Source: Treponema sp.
Lineage (GTDB): Bacteria; Spirochaetota; Spirochaetia; Treponematales; Treponemataceae
Direction of reading: 5' to 3'
Assembly: GCA_017549025.1 (NCBI GenBank)
Contig: JAFYWB010000018.1
Span: forward strand, 1-64,000
DNA: 64,000 nt
The notes under the pieces were generated by a model, which did not search any database, was not told where the DNA came from, and saw nothing but the letters and a program-made list of their open reading frames with translations. A program made the translations under genes and the position numbers. Every line of letters begins with the position of its first letter. Positions within the stretch are counted from its first letter, which is position 1. Below are positions 35,313 to 43,824 of this stretch, piece after piece.

Positions 35313-36750
35313 ACACCGTGTCCAGAATATCCTCGGTGGTGACTTCTCCGGTAATTTCACCCAAGGCAGCTAGGGCTTCCTCCACATCCTGCACCACAGC
35401 ATCCAAGGTGTACCCATCCTGAGCCACCTCTAGTCCATGGATAACGGCTTCCAAAGCCTCTTGAGCACAGATTTTTTGTCGCTCTGTTCCCAAGCCCACC
35501 TGACCAGAACCATTGGAGCTGCAATCACGGGAAATCACATCCTTTACTGCCTCCACCAGCTGAGCTGTCCCTGCACCAGTTTTAGCACTGAGACGAATGA
35601 TTCCATCCAGTGGAAGCTGCTGCAATTCAAGCTCAAGCTTGAGGTCAAGCTCAGGGGGATTTGTGTCTGCCACCTTATCCCATTTGTTCAGAACCAGCAG
35701 CAAGGGAGGCCGAGTTGCGGGTTCACTTTGACTCCACTTTGACAAAAACGCCTTGTCCTCTTCCACCAATCCCAGAGAAGCATCCACCAGATAGAGAATC
35801 AGCTGGGCTTCTGCAGTCAAATCCTGAGTTCGCTGGATTCCATGACGTTCCACCTCGTCGTCACTTTCACGCAAGCCTGCAGTGTCAAAAAGCCGAGCGG
35901 GAATGCCAGCAAAGGAAACCCAGCTTTCAATCCAGTCACGGGTTGTACCGTGAATATCGGAAACGATGGAACGATCCTCCTTCAACAATGTGTTGAACAA
36001 GCTTGATTTTCCCGCATTGGTTCGGCCACACAGCACCACCCGCACTCCATCTTGATAGAGCTTTTCGCTGGCCCAGGAATTACACAGGGATTCCAAGCGG
36101 CGACGAGCTTCTTCCAGCTGGCGGCTGTCAAAGGCATCGGCAATGGCTTCCTCATCTTCGGGATATTCGATTTCAGCTTCAAGCGCCGCCAGGGTTTCAC
36201 GAAGGAGCTGCTTGATGGCGTCCAACTCTTGAAACAAGCCACCTGCCAGCCGACCTGCAGCACGACTGCGGCTTGTGTCGGTTTTGGCGGCAATAATTTC
36301 GTGAACTGCCTCGGAGCGGGTTAAATCGGCCTTACCATTGATAAATGAACGAAAGGTGAATTCTCCTGGCAGAGCGGCTCTAAAACCATGGCTTGTAAGC
36401 AGGCGAAAGATTTCTGTCACCATGCCAGGCCCACCGTGACAGCTGATTTCCACCATGTCTTCCCCAGTAAAACTTCTCGGATTGCGGAACACAGATACTA
36501 GCACTTGGTCAATGGAACGGCAGGCTGTTTTCCCAGCTGCTTCCTCAGCTCCATCAACAGGCTCCACCATCCAGCCATATACGATGGTGTTTCCTGCCGC
36601 CGACAGCAGGGCTTGGGGTCGAGAAAATACCTTGGCTAAAAGCTCTATGACACCAGTTCCAGTACAGCGGACAATGCCCAGGGCGGCAGGAGCCAAAGCC
36701 GTAGCAATGGCTGCAATTGGTTCTTCTGGGGTGTAGGCGGCGGCGTTCAC
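35287..36750 (-). CDS. mnmE: tRNA modification GTPase MnmE
   Basis: 487 residues. With MnmG it makes the cmnm5U34 modification of tRNA wobble uridines. N-terminal tetrahydrofolate-binding domain ('YTPEEPIAAIATALAPAALG'), helical domain, and an inserted G domain: P-loop 'CGRTNAGKSSLF', 'DIHGTTRDW', 'DTAGLRE', 'NKWD'. The C-terminal catalytic 'CLGK' ends the protein as expected. The GTG at 36750 is chosen because it overlaps the PAP2 stop by GTGA and has AGGAG seven bases upstream; a TTG at 36756 is too close to that site. Confidence 0.96.
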   Translation of the reverse strand: MNAAAYTPEEPIAAIATALAPAALGIVRCTGTGVIELLAKVFSRPQALLSAAGNTIVYGWMVEPVDGAEEAAGKTACRSIDQVLVSVFRNPRSFTGEDMVEISCHGGPGMVTEIFRLLTSHGFRAALPGEFTFRSFINGKADLTRSEAVHEIIAAKTDTSRSRAAGRLAGGLFQELDAIKQLLRETLAALEAEIEYPEDEEAIADAFDSRQLEEARRRLESLCNSWASEKLYQDGVRVVLCGRTNAGKSSLFNTLLKEDRSIVSDIHGTTRDWIESWVSFAGIPARLFDTAGLRESDDEVERHGIQRTQDLTAEAQLILYLVDASLGLVEEDKAFLSKWSQSEPATRPPLLLVLNKWDKVADTNPPELDLKLELELQQLPLDGIIRLSAKTGAGTAQLVEAVKDVISRDCSSNGSGQVGLGTERQKICAQEALEAVIHGLEVAQDGYTLDAVVQDVEEALAALGEITGEVTTEDILDTVFSKFCLGK

Positions 36751-37784
36751 TGGCAATCTCCTGGAGGACAGGTTTTACGTTCAGCTTCTTTTTCAGCTTC
36801 TGTTGAAGCCTGCACCATTGCAAGCCCCAAGCGAATGAAAAGCACGGGACAAAGATACATCACCACAAAACCTCCAGCAGCAAACTGGATGAATTTCAAC
36901 AGCAGCTGTAACTCCACACTGAAGGCTACCTGCTCTGCAAGATTTTTTACCAACTCAAAAAATCCAAAGGCCACACCAGTTACCGCTAATCCCAAGGGAA
37001 GACGAAGGAGCCGTTGCACAGGAGTTCCTGCGGCATCCCAAAATAGCTCTTTTTTATTCCAGAAAATTCTTCCCAGAAGAAAACCGAATAAGGCACCGTT
37101 CAAGGAGGTGTGCGTTCCAGAAAACTGGTTCAACAGAAAAACTATCACTGCCACCAAAAGCAGCTGCAAGCTTGCTCTCCAATGTGAAACAAGCTTGGCC
37201 ACAGGCTTCCAGAACAGAATAATTCCCACAGAGGTTAAAAATCCCAAGATAAGGCCAAAAAGCACATCGCTGGGATAGTGCACGCCCAGGTAAATGCGGC
37301 TGAATCCAATCAGCAGAGGAAGTCCTACTGCCACACAAAGCCGAACCAACACGCATAAAGGTAGCTTTCGTCGTCCACCACATTTTCCGCCCAGCTTGCA
37401 ATGACCACATTTTCTCGCCCCTAAAACGAATTTTGCAAACAGGGGATACAAGGTAGCCGAGCCTTGAGAGTGGCCAGAGGGAGTGGAAAAACCAGATTCC
37501 TCCACCATAAAAACCCCGCTATCACGAATAAATGGACGAGGCACTTGAAGCACCTCCTTGATGGCGGTATTCAATGCACCAGAAAAAATAATGGCCACTC
37601 CCAGCTTATATCCAGCACGGCTATCGAGGCACCAGTATAATAGAAGAACAAGACCAAAATAAAAGGCTGGAGCGCTCAAAAACGAAATGACCTGCATTAT
37701 CAGGGTGAGGAAGGGAGACTGAAACTGCTGTACCCAGCGAATGATCTCCAATCCCCACTTATACATGGCTTCCAGATTCATCAT
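36747..37784 (-). CDS. PAP2-family membrane phosphatase with a cysteine-rich insertion
   Basis: 345 residues, about eight helices. PAP2 motifs: 'KEVLQVPRP', 'TPSGHSQGS' and 'SRIYLGVHYPSDVLFG', the active site of lipid- or undecaprenyl-diphosphate phosphatases. Between motifs 2 and 3 is the loop 'GARKCGHCKLGGKCGGRRK' (C126, C129, C135), which looks like a metal-binding or redox patch unusual for the family. The C-terminal four or so helices extend beyond the PAP2 core. Overlaps both neighbours (ATGA with the hydrolase gene, GTGA with mnmE), so the three form an operon. Confidence 0.88.
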   Translation of the reverse strand: MMNLEAMYKWGLEIIRWVQQFQSPFLTLIMQVISFLSAPAFYFGLVLLLYWCLDSRAGYKLGVAIIFSGALNTAIKEVLQVPRPFIRDSGVFMVEESGFSTPSGHSQGSATLYPLFAKFVLGARKCGHCKLGGKCGGRRKLPLCVLVRLCVAVGLPLLIGFSRIYLGVHYPSDVLFGLILGFLTSVGIILFWKPVAKLVSHWRASLQLLLVAVIVFLLNQFSGTHTSLNGALFGFLLGRIFWNKKELFWDAAGTPVQRLLRLPLGLAVTGVAFGFFELVKNLAEQVAFSVELQLLLKFIQFAAGGFVVMYLCPVLFIRLGLAMVQASTEAEKEAERKTCPPGDCQ

Positions 37785-40069
37785 TGATTCTGAACTCCCG
37801 TTAAGGCGGGCTTTCTAAACTTGGTGTCTGCCTCAGCAGCATCCCAAGGATACGGCTCTGAATCAGCTACATCTGGGCGAATATCTTCATAGCGGCCAAT
37901 ATTATTCCAGTACATGTAGCCGTGGTTTGCCGCATCCCGCACACCAAAAATCTGTCGCTGCACATAATCCGCATCGTAGTATTTTTTGTCGTAGGAAACT
38001 CCAAGATAAAAGGCTTGTGCCCAGGGCCGAATCACACTCTTATTGCGTGCAATAACAGAGTTTCGATAGGTTCCATAAAAATAGATGCGGTAGGGTCGTT
38101 CTGCAGCGGGAGCGTGTGCCAAAAATGGCTGCTCAAAGTGGCTGGGATAAAACATGGGGCAAATAACATCCACATACTCAGACAAAAGCTCCACGTCCTG
38201 TCCGGTACGGGCTCCACTACGATACCAACCATTGGCACCGTAAATGTCAATTCCGATGGGAGCTTCAATATTTTTCCGTGCGTAAGACAGGAAGGAAATC
38301 AGGGCACTTTCCTTGTCCATGCCCTTATCCTGCCAACGATAGGATGCTTGCCACAGGTTTGTTCCATCGGTGGGGAAGCGGATATAGTCAAACTGAATTT
38401 CATCAAAGCCACGGCGAATCAGCTCCTGAGCCACCGCCACGTTGTATTCCCACACTTCATGGCAATAGGGATCAACCCAGTGCTCATCGTAATACAAGGT
38501 TTCAGTTCCCGTAACATTTCCTTCCTCGTCAGTTACTTCTTCCTTGCCCTTTACGCCAATCCAGCGGCTTTTCGTGGAATTATTCCAAACGGCATATTTT
38601 CCACCATCATACTGTGCAAGGTGCTTGTCCTTAAACACCACGATTCGTGCAATAAGATAAATATCCTCACTTTTGAATCGCTCCACAAACTGATCCAGAT
38701 CCACTGCATACTGGCTTACATAGCCCTTTTCTTTTACCAAGGGATCTTCGGTATTGTACCGCAGCAAGCCGTAGTCGTCCTTCATGTCGATAACGATGCT
38801 GTTCAGGTTGTTGGCCTTCAGGGTTTTGATAATTTCATCCTGACCAGATTTTGTCCGGCCTTGGTTTGCAGGCAAATACAGGGATTTTATCTGGGTCAAC
38901 TCTTCACTGGCGTAGGGAGCGTACACCTTTTCTGGCTTCAAGAGCCACAGCTCATTCAACACCAAGCTAGTGCTAAAGCCGCTGCGATTTTTGGGAATGT
39001 AGGCGGTGTACACAGGCTCTGGAACCTTTGCCAAAGCTATCTGCCAAGAAGAATAATCTGAAGGAATACCCACATTTTTGCCAGAGGCCACATTGAACAA
39101 AGAAACCTTTCCAGGACTGGTATAAATCAAGTTGGAGCCCGTCCAGCCCAATCCGTCAATAGTGTCAGCAGGCTCCCCGCCGGCATAAATCTTGATGGCT
39201 TGCTTTTTCTCCCAGTCCAGCTGAAAAATGTTGGGCAAAAAGGTTTGGGAAACATAGATTTCTGTTACAGGGTAGCCAGCCTCGTCCATCTTTACCACTG
39301 GCAGAATATCAGCTAGCTCATCAGGGTGACCTTGGGTAGGCAGAGCGGTAAAGCCCTTGACCAAGTCTGTCCAGGTAGGCTTAGCTCGGTCTGGATGAAT
39401 ATAGGACAAGCCGTAAATAGGATGAGACAAAAATACGGTCAATTCCTGAGCGGGACTTCCGTCTGCATTCTTTTTGCCAGGAATCCGCATATCTGCCACG
39501 GCCACCGCCTTAGCTCCAGCAGTTTTTGCGCTGAGTCCAAGGTTCTTCCAGCTTTTTCCGTGATCCTTACTCAAATACACCGCATTGTCGGTGGTGGCCA
39601 CCAAAATGTCGTGATTCTGGGGATGTACCGCCAAATCCTTTATTTCCTTGGCCTTTTGTACCAGGCTTACCTGGCCGTCCACATATTCCTTCACCGTCAG
39701 CATGGGTAATCCTGCCATGGAACCAATGAGGGTAAAGTTTTTCAAATCATCACTGCGCAGCAGCCCCTGGCCTGTTACAAAAAACCACACCTGCTGACCG
39801 TCTACCACGGTTTCCACAATCTGGGTTACACGACTTTCATTCCATAAAGGTTCTGGAGTATCATTACCGATAATTTTATACAAGCCACTTTCTGTACCAG
39901 CAAGAATATTTTGCAGAATATGAGCTTCATCTGGTTTAGGAAGATTTTCAGGCAACTGATACAGTTTCTTTATTTTGGCTTCATCAGAAACATCTGAATT
40001 CTGGGCAGTCTGTGCCCCAAGGGCAAGGGCCAAGAACAGAGATATTGTAATAAGAAAAAATTTACGCAT
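37781..40069 (-). CDS. Secreted glycoside-hydrolase-like protein (DUF4015/GHL type)
   Basis: 762 residues with signal peptide 'FFLITISLFLALALGAQTAQ'. The N-terminal about 370 residues look like a beta-propeller ('VTGQGLLRSDDLKNFTLIGS', 'TDNAVYLSKDHGKSWKNLGL' are BNR-like). The C-terminal about 380 residues are a TIM-barrel of the putative glycoside hydrolase family DUF4015: 'LKANNLNSIVIDMKDDYGLL', 'YLIARIVVFKDKHLA', 'WVDPYCHEVWEYNVAVAQEL', 'FDEIQFDYIRFPTDG', 'VDVICPMFYPSHF'. Substrate unknown; likely an envelope or exopolysaccharide glycan. The ATG at 40069 is chosen because a GATAAT box lies six bases before it. Confidence 0.82.
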   Translation of the reverse strand: MRKFFLITISLFLALALGAQTAQNSDVSDEAKIKKLYQLPENLPKPDEAHILQNILAGTESGLYKIIGNDTPEPLWNESRVTQIVETVVDGQQVWFFVTGQGLLRSDDLKNFTLIGSMAGLPMLTVKEYVDGQVSLVQKAKEIKDLAVHPQNHDILVATTDNAVYLSKDHGKSWKNLGLSAKTAGAKAVAVADMRIPGKKNADGSPAQELTVFLSHPIYGLSYIHPDRAKPTWTDLVKGFTALPTQGHPDELADILPVVKMDEAGYPVTEIYVSQTFLPNIFQLDWEKKQAIKIYAGGEPADTIDGLGWTGSNLIYTSPGKVSLFNVASGKNVGIPSDYSSWQIALAKVPEPVYTAYIPKNRSGFSTSLVLNELWLLKPEKVYAPYASEELTQIKSLYLPANQGRTKSGQDEIIKTLKANNLNSIVIDMKDDYGLLRYNTEDPLVKEKGYVSQYAVDLDQFVERFKSEDIYLIARIVVFKDKHLAQYDGGKYAVWNNSTKSRWIGVKGKEEVTDEEGNVTGTETLYYDEHWVDPYCHEVWEYNVAVAQELIRRGFDEIQFDYIRFPTDGTNLWQASYRWQDKGMDKESALISFLSYARKNIEAPIGIDIYGANGWYRSGARTGQDVELLSEYVDVICPMFYPSHFEQPFLAHAPAAERPYRIYFYGTYRNSVIARNKSVIRPWAQAFYLGVSYDKKYYDADYVQRQIFGVRDAANHGYMYWNNIGRYEDIRPDVADSEPYPWDAAEADTKFRKPALTGVQNQ

Positions 40070-40075
40070 AGTTAT

Positions 40076-40104
40076 ATTATCGACCATTTTAAAAACTTGC
40101 ACAA
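40076..40104 (-). promoter_or_regulatory. Promoter of the hydrolase-PAP2-mnmE operon, predicted leaderless
   Basis: -35 TTGTGC (40104-40099), 17-bp spacer, -10 GATAAT (40081-40076), six bases to the ATG at 40069. Confidence 0.6.
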
Positions 40105-40190
40105 GGTTCTACGCATTTTCTTTATAAAATGTGCAGAAAAAATCACCTGAATTAAAACTAATACAAAATTAAAATTATTATAAATTTTTA

Positions 40191-40218
40191 TTGACATATT
40201 TTAATTTTGATGTAAAAT
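40191..40218 (+). promoter_or_regulatory. Promoter of the tri-haem peroxidase
   Basis: -35 TTGACA (40191-40196), 16-bp spacer, -10 TAAAAT (40213-40218). A leader of about 85 nt carries a small hairpin (ATGGGC/GCCCAT at 40272-40285) and GGAGGAG. Confidence 0.6.
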
Positions 40219-40310
40219 GGACTAAATATATTTACGTTTTTGCCTGATTTTTTCTTAAAATTGCACATAAGATGGGCTTGCCCATTTAACATATTGGAAT
40301 GGAGGAGTTA

Positions 40311-41756
40311 ATGATGAAAAAAAAGAATATTCTTATCATCATTCCTGTCGCGCTGGTAGCACTTATCGCTGTGTATGCTGGCATCATGCTGAGTGGTAGA
40401 GGAATCACCGCCACTGAGCTTGACGCACAGTTTGTACAAGTGGTAGAGAACAACGGCTGTCTGCAATGTCACGCCGCTGATCCCGAGCCTTTCTGGTATC
40501 AGAAGCTACCTGGATTTACTGGACTGTTTGAAGCTGACATGACCAACGGATATCGTTCAATCGATCTCGAAAAGGTTATCAGCCAGATCAACAGTGGCGA
40601 AACTGTAAATATCGCCGATGTAGCCAAGTTGGAGCAGGCAACATTGAACAATGACATGCCTGTAATTCAGTACACCGTTGTTCACTGGGGTTCAGACCTG
40701 AACTCAAAGGAACAGCAGATTGTATATGACTGGGTTCGTGAAAAGAGAACTGCTCATGTTCAGGCTTTTGCAAAAGAGTACAACATGACCATGAACGACG
40801 CTTTCGTAGCTGAGCCTGTTATGCCTCTGCCTGATCCTACCAAGTTTGACGTAAACAACGAAAAGGCTATGTTGGGTCTTGATATGTATCACGACACTCG
40901 CCTTTCCATCGACAGCACCGTTTCCTGTGCATCCTGCCACGCTTTGGACAGTGCAGGACAGGATAACTCACGCTTTGCTCGTGGTGTTGGAAGCCAGTTT
41001 GGTGGAATCAGTGCTCCTTCCGTTTACAATGCCGTATTCAATGTACAGCAGTTCTGGAACGGACGTGCTCCCGACCTGCAGGGTCAGGCTGGTGGACCTC
41101 CCGCCAACCCCATCGAAATGGGATACGAAAACTGGGATGACATCGTTGCTTACCTGAGAACACAGCCCGACTTGGTAGCTCGCTTTGAGGCTATCTACGG
41201 AGCAGAAGGAATCACTCAGAACACTGTAACAGACGCCATCGCTGAGTTCGAGCGCCTCTTGGTTACACCTAACAGCCCCTTCGACAAGTACCTGTTGGGA
41301 GACAAGACTGCTCTTACTTCTGAAGAAGTTCAGGGATATGAGCTGTTCAAGAAGAACTACTGTGCAACTTGTCACGTTGGTGCCAGCATGGGTGGACAGA
41401 GCTTTGAAAAGCTGGGAACTGTATTGGATGCAGCTGTTTACTATGAAGAGCGTGGAACAGAGCAGAACGGAGATGACCAGGGACTCTTTGGATTCACTGG
41501 AATCGAAGAAGACCGCTACAAGTTCAAGGTACCTAACCTGAGAAACGTAGCTAAGACTGCTCCTTACATGCACGACGGTACTCATGTAACACTTGAGGAT
41601 GCTGTTCGCACTATGTTCCGCTTCAATACTCCTACCGCAGAGCCTAGCGACGATACAGTAAACAAGATTGTATTGTTCTTGAACACTCTCAACGGTGAAA
41701 ACGAGTACTTGGATTACAAGAACGCACCTACTAACGTGGACATGCTCCGCAAGTAA
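40311..41756 (+). CDS. Membrane-anchored tri-haem cytochrome c peroxidase
   Basis: 481 residues. An N-terminal membrane anchor (about 4-28) leads to an extra mono-haem domain with 'CLQCH' (50-54), then a classic di-haem peroxidase with 'CASCH' (206-210) and 'CATCH' (351-355). 'GRAPDLQGQAGGPPANPIEM' and 'FKVPNLRNVAKTAPYMHDGT' are CcpA/MauG-family motifs; the Met in 'APYMHDG' is a plausible axial ligand. Three haems plus an anchor match E. coli YhjA (Ccp), a quinol-linked peroxidase that uses H2O2 as electron acceptor. Next to haem-c maturation and quinone genes. GGAGGAG precedes the ATG; codon use suggests high expression. Confidence 0.93.
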   Translation: MMKKKNILIIIPVALVALIAVYAGIMLSGRGITATELDAQFVQVVENNGCLQCHAADPEPFWYQKLPGFTGLFEADMTNGYRSIDLEKVISQINSGETVNIADVAKLEQATLNNDMPVIQYTVVHWGSDLNSKEQQIVYDWVREKRTAHVQAFAKEYNMTMNDAFVAEPVMPLPDPTKFDVNNEKAMLGLDMYHDTRLSIDSTVSCASCHALDSAGQDNSRFARGVGSQFGGISAPSVYNAVFNVQQFWNGRAPDLQGQAGGPPANPIEMGYENWDDIVAYLRTQPDLVARFEAIYGAEGITQNTVTDAIAEFERLLVTPNSPFDKYLLGDKTALTSEEVQGYELFKKNYCATCHVGASMGGQSFEKLGTVLDAAVYYEERGTEQNGDDQGLFGFTGIEEDRYKFKVPNLRNVAKTAPYMHDGTHVTLEDAVRTMFRFNTPTAEPSDDTVNKIVLFLNTLNGENEYLDYKNAPTNVDMLRK

Positions 41757-41784
41757 CAATAACTTTTAGGAGTTATTTGGTAGA

Positions 41785-41829
41785 GAGGCAGACCATGATG
41801 ATGACAATCCTCATGGTCCGCCTCATTTT
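41785..41829 (+). terminator. Hairpin after the peroxidase gene
   Basis: GAGGCAGACCATGA (41785-41798) pairs with TCATGGTCCGCCTC (41811-41824), followed by ATTTT. Probably a partial terminator that lowers expression of resB onward. Confidence 0.65.
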
Positions 41830-41841
41830 CCATAACGCAAT

Positions 41842-42903
41842 ATGACTAAGAATAAGTTTTACCGATTTATATCATCAGTTCGTTTGGCAATTATCTTACT
41901 GGTAATTATTGCCATCTTTTGTGTAATCGCTACCTTAATCCCTCAGAATCTTGACAAAACCCATTATACAAATCTCTTTGGTTCCGTTGGTGCTTCCATT
42001 GTTACCTTTTTGGGATTCCACAATGTGTTCAAATCCCCCTTGTTTTGTTTTTTTGGCATCGCCTTTGCCATTAACCTTTTTGTCTGTACTTGGGGACGCA
42101 TTTCTGTAGCAATCAAAATCTCCCGAAAGAAATTTTCTCTGGGAGCTTGGGGTTCTCCCCTACTTCACGTGGGCTTGTGTATTATTTTGATAGGAATTAC
42201 CCTCAGTAGTATTTCCAAACACGAAATTTATTATGAGATTCCCGTAGGAGAAACCGTAACTGTTGCAGGAAAAAGCGGAGGCTTTACCCTCACAGTAGAT
42301 GAGTTTTCAGTAGACTACTACGAGGATTCCATCTCTCCCAAGCAATATAGAAGCTCAGTTACCATCCAAAAGCCAAAGCAGGAACCACTTCCCATGGAGA
42401 TTCAAGTAAATTCTCCTGGAAAATACAACGGAGTTTCCATCTTACAGCAATCCTACGGCTGGGAGATTATCGTTACCCTCAGCACCGGTCAGGCAAGTCG
42501 CCAGTTAAGCATCAAGGATGAAGACTGGATTGTTTTGGGAGAAGGTCCCAAGGGAAACACCACTCTGGGTATTGCCTTTTATCCCGACTACGATGAAGCT
42601 CAAGGAATTGCTCAGATGAAAAGCCACAAGGATAACAATCCTCGTGTTATCTGGGTGCTGCAAGAAGGAGATGAACCCATTGCCATCGACACTTTGGCCA
42701 TTGGTGAAACCAGCACCATTCAAGAGCCCCTTACCATCACCTTCGACGGCTATCGCTATTACAGCGGTCTCCAGATGAAGTATGATCCAGGAATTGCGGT
42801 GATTTTCTGCGGCTTCCTGCTGCTGTGTCTGGGATTGGCGCTATTGTACCTGCTGGGTAAAAAACGGCCTCAAGCTTCCGATACTAATTCAGTACATAAA
42901 TAA
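41842..42903 (+). CDS. resB: ResB-like cytochrome c biogenesis protein
   Basis: 353 residues, a short ResB/Ccs1 protein of cytochrome c maturation System II. Helices near 15-35, 60-80 and 100-120, a large extracytoplasmic domain, and a last helix near 315-340. 'SSVRLAIILLVIIAIFCVIA' with 'TLIPQN' and 'WGSPLLHVGLCIILIGITLS' are ResB motifs. It works with CcsA to attach haem to CxxCH motifs, here presumably of the tri-haem peroxidase just upstream. I see no ribosome binding site and no convincing promoter. Confidence 0.85.
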   Translation: MTKNKFYRFISSVRLAIILLVIIAIFCVIATLIPQNLDKTHYTNLFGSVGASIVTFLGFHNVFKSPLFCFFGIAFAINLFVCTWGRISVAIKISRKKFSLGAWGSPLLHVGLCIILIGITLSSISKHEIYYEIPVGETVTVAGKSGGFTLTVDEFSVDYYEDSISPKQYRSSVTIQKPKQEPLPMEIQVNSPGKYNGVSILQQSYGWEIIVTLSTGQASRQLSIKDEDWIVLGEGPKGNTTLGIAFYPDYDEAQGIAQMKSHKDNNPRVIWVLQEGDEPIAIDTLAIGETSTIQEPLTITFDGYRYYSGLQMKYDPGIAVIFCGFLLLCLGLALLYLLGKKRPQASDTNSVHK

Positions 42904-42946
42904 TTGTATTTTATAGATATATTTGACTTTCCAAAGGAGAGATTAT

Positions 42947-43765
42947 ATGATAACATTAGTTGACAATGTAGGTTATTTTGCATTTTCACTGGCGATTATG
43001 GCTACAACTGCCGTAATATTGAATACATGGCTCAAAAAGAATTGGCTGCATAAAGTTACCATCGCCCTCACAAGCGGTTCAACAGCACTTATGCTGGTGC
43101 AGCTCATCATCAGAACAAGTCAAACAGGTAGACTTCCTGTAAACAGTGTATACGAGTTCCTGTTGCTTTTTTCCTTTGTTCTGCTGGCCTTTTCTGTATT
43201 CTGGCTAATTAAGATTAAGCTGAACGTTGTTGCTTCCTTTATTTTGGCTGTGGCAACAGTGCTTCTCGGTGTAAGCTTTGCATTGTCCGATGCCGCAGCC
43301 CCTCTTATGCCAGCATTGCAGAGCCGATGGCGTGTTATCCACGTGTTGACCGCCATTATAGCCTATGCAGCCTTTGCTGTTGAATTTGGTTTGGCAATCT
43401 TCTACGTGATTACCATTCCTCGCAAGATTCCAGCAGCTGGCCTTTCCCCAGAAAAGGCTGAACGAGCAGCATTTCTGGAAAAACTGATGTTCAATTCAGT
43501 GGTGGTAGGATTCATCTTCCTGACACTGCTCATTGTTACTGGTTCAATCTGGGCAGAGGATGCCTGGGGAGCATGGTGGAGCTGGGATCCCAAGGAAACC
43601 TGGGCCCTCATCACCTGGATTATTTATGCAGTCTACATGCACTTGTACTCCAAGCCAGCTTGGAGAGGTCATAAGGGTTGCTACTTGTCAATCATTGGGT
43701 TTGCCTGCGTCTTGTTTACACTTCTTGGAGTGTCATTTTTGATGGGTGGCTTACACAGTTATTGA
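42947..43765 (+). CDS. ccsA: CcsA/ResC-type cytochrome c haem lyase
   Basis: 272 residues, about eight helices. The haem-handling WWD motif is clear: 'AWGAWWSWDPKETWALITWI', with conserved histidines in 'VIHVLTAIIAYAAFA' and 'MHLYSKPAWRGHKG'. It exports or presents haem and forms the System II synthase with ResB. AGGAGA precedes the ATG at 42947. It follows resB by 43 bases and precedes fixC by 59, suggesting one transcript. Confidence 0.93.
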   Translation: MITLVDNVGYFAFSLAIMATTAVILNTWLKKNWLHKVTIALTSGSTALMLVQLIIRTSQTGRLPVNSVYEFLLLFSFVLLAFSVFWLIKIKLNVVASFILAVATVLLGVSFALSDAAAPLMPALQSRWRVIHVLTAIIAYAAFAVEFGLAIFYVITIPRKIPAAGLSPEKAERAAFLEKLMFNSVVVGFIFLTLLIVTGSIWAEDAWGAWWSWDPKETWALITWIIYAVYMHLYSKPAWRGHKGCYLSIIGFACVLFTLLGVSFLMGGLHSY

Positions 43766-43824
43766 TACTGCGATATATTACAATTTAGTCGTGTTAGAGA
43801 AATGATAACACAAAGGAAGGAATC

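Noticed and set aside
37922-39061. A 379-codon open frame opposite the hydrolase-like gene
   Set aside because: The minus-strand protein has a signal peptide and family motifs throughout; the plus-strand frame does not.
40191-40230. An FNR-type site (TTGATnnnnATCAA) before the peroxidase
   Set aside because: Only half-site similarity; the bases are better explained as the -35 and -10 boxes.
43766-43824. A separate promoter for fixC
   Set aside because: Only TTACAA with AATGAT at 17 bp; co-transcription with ccsA is simpler.
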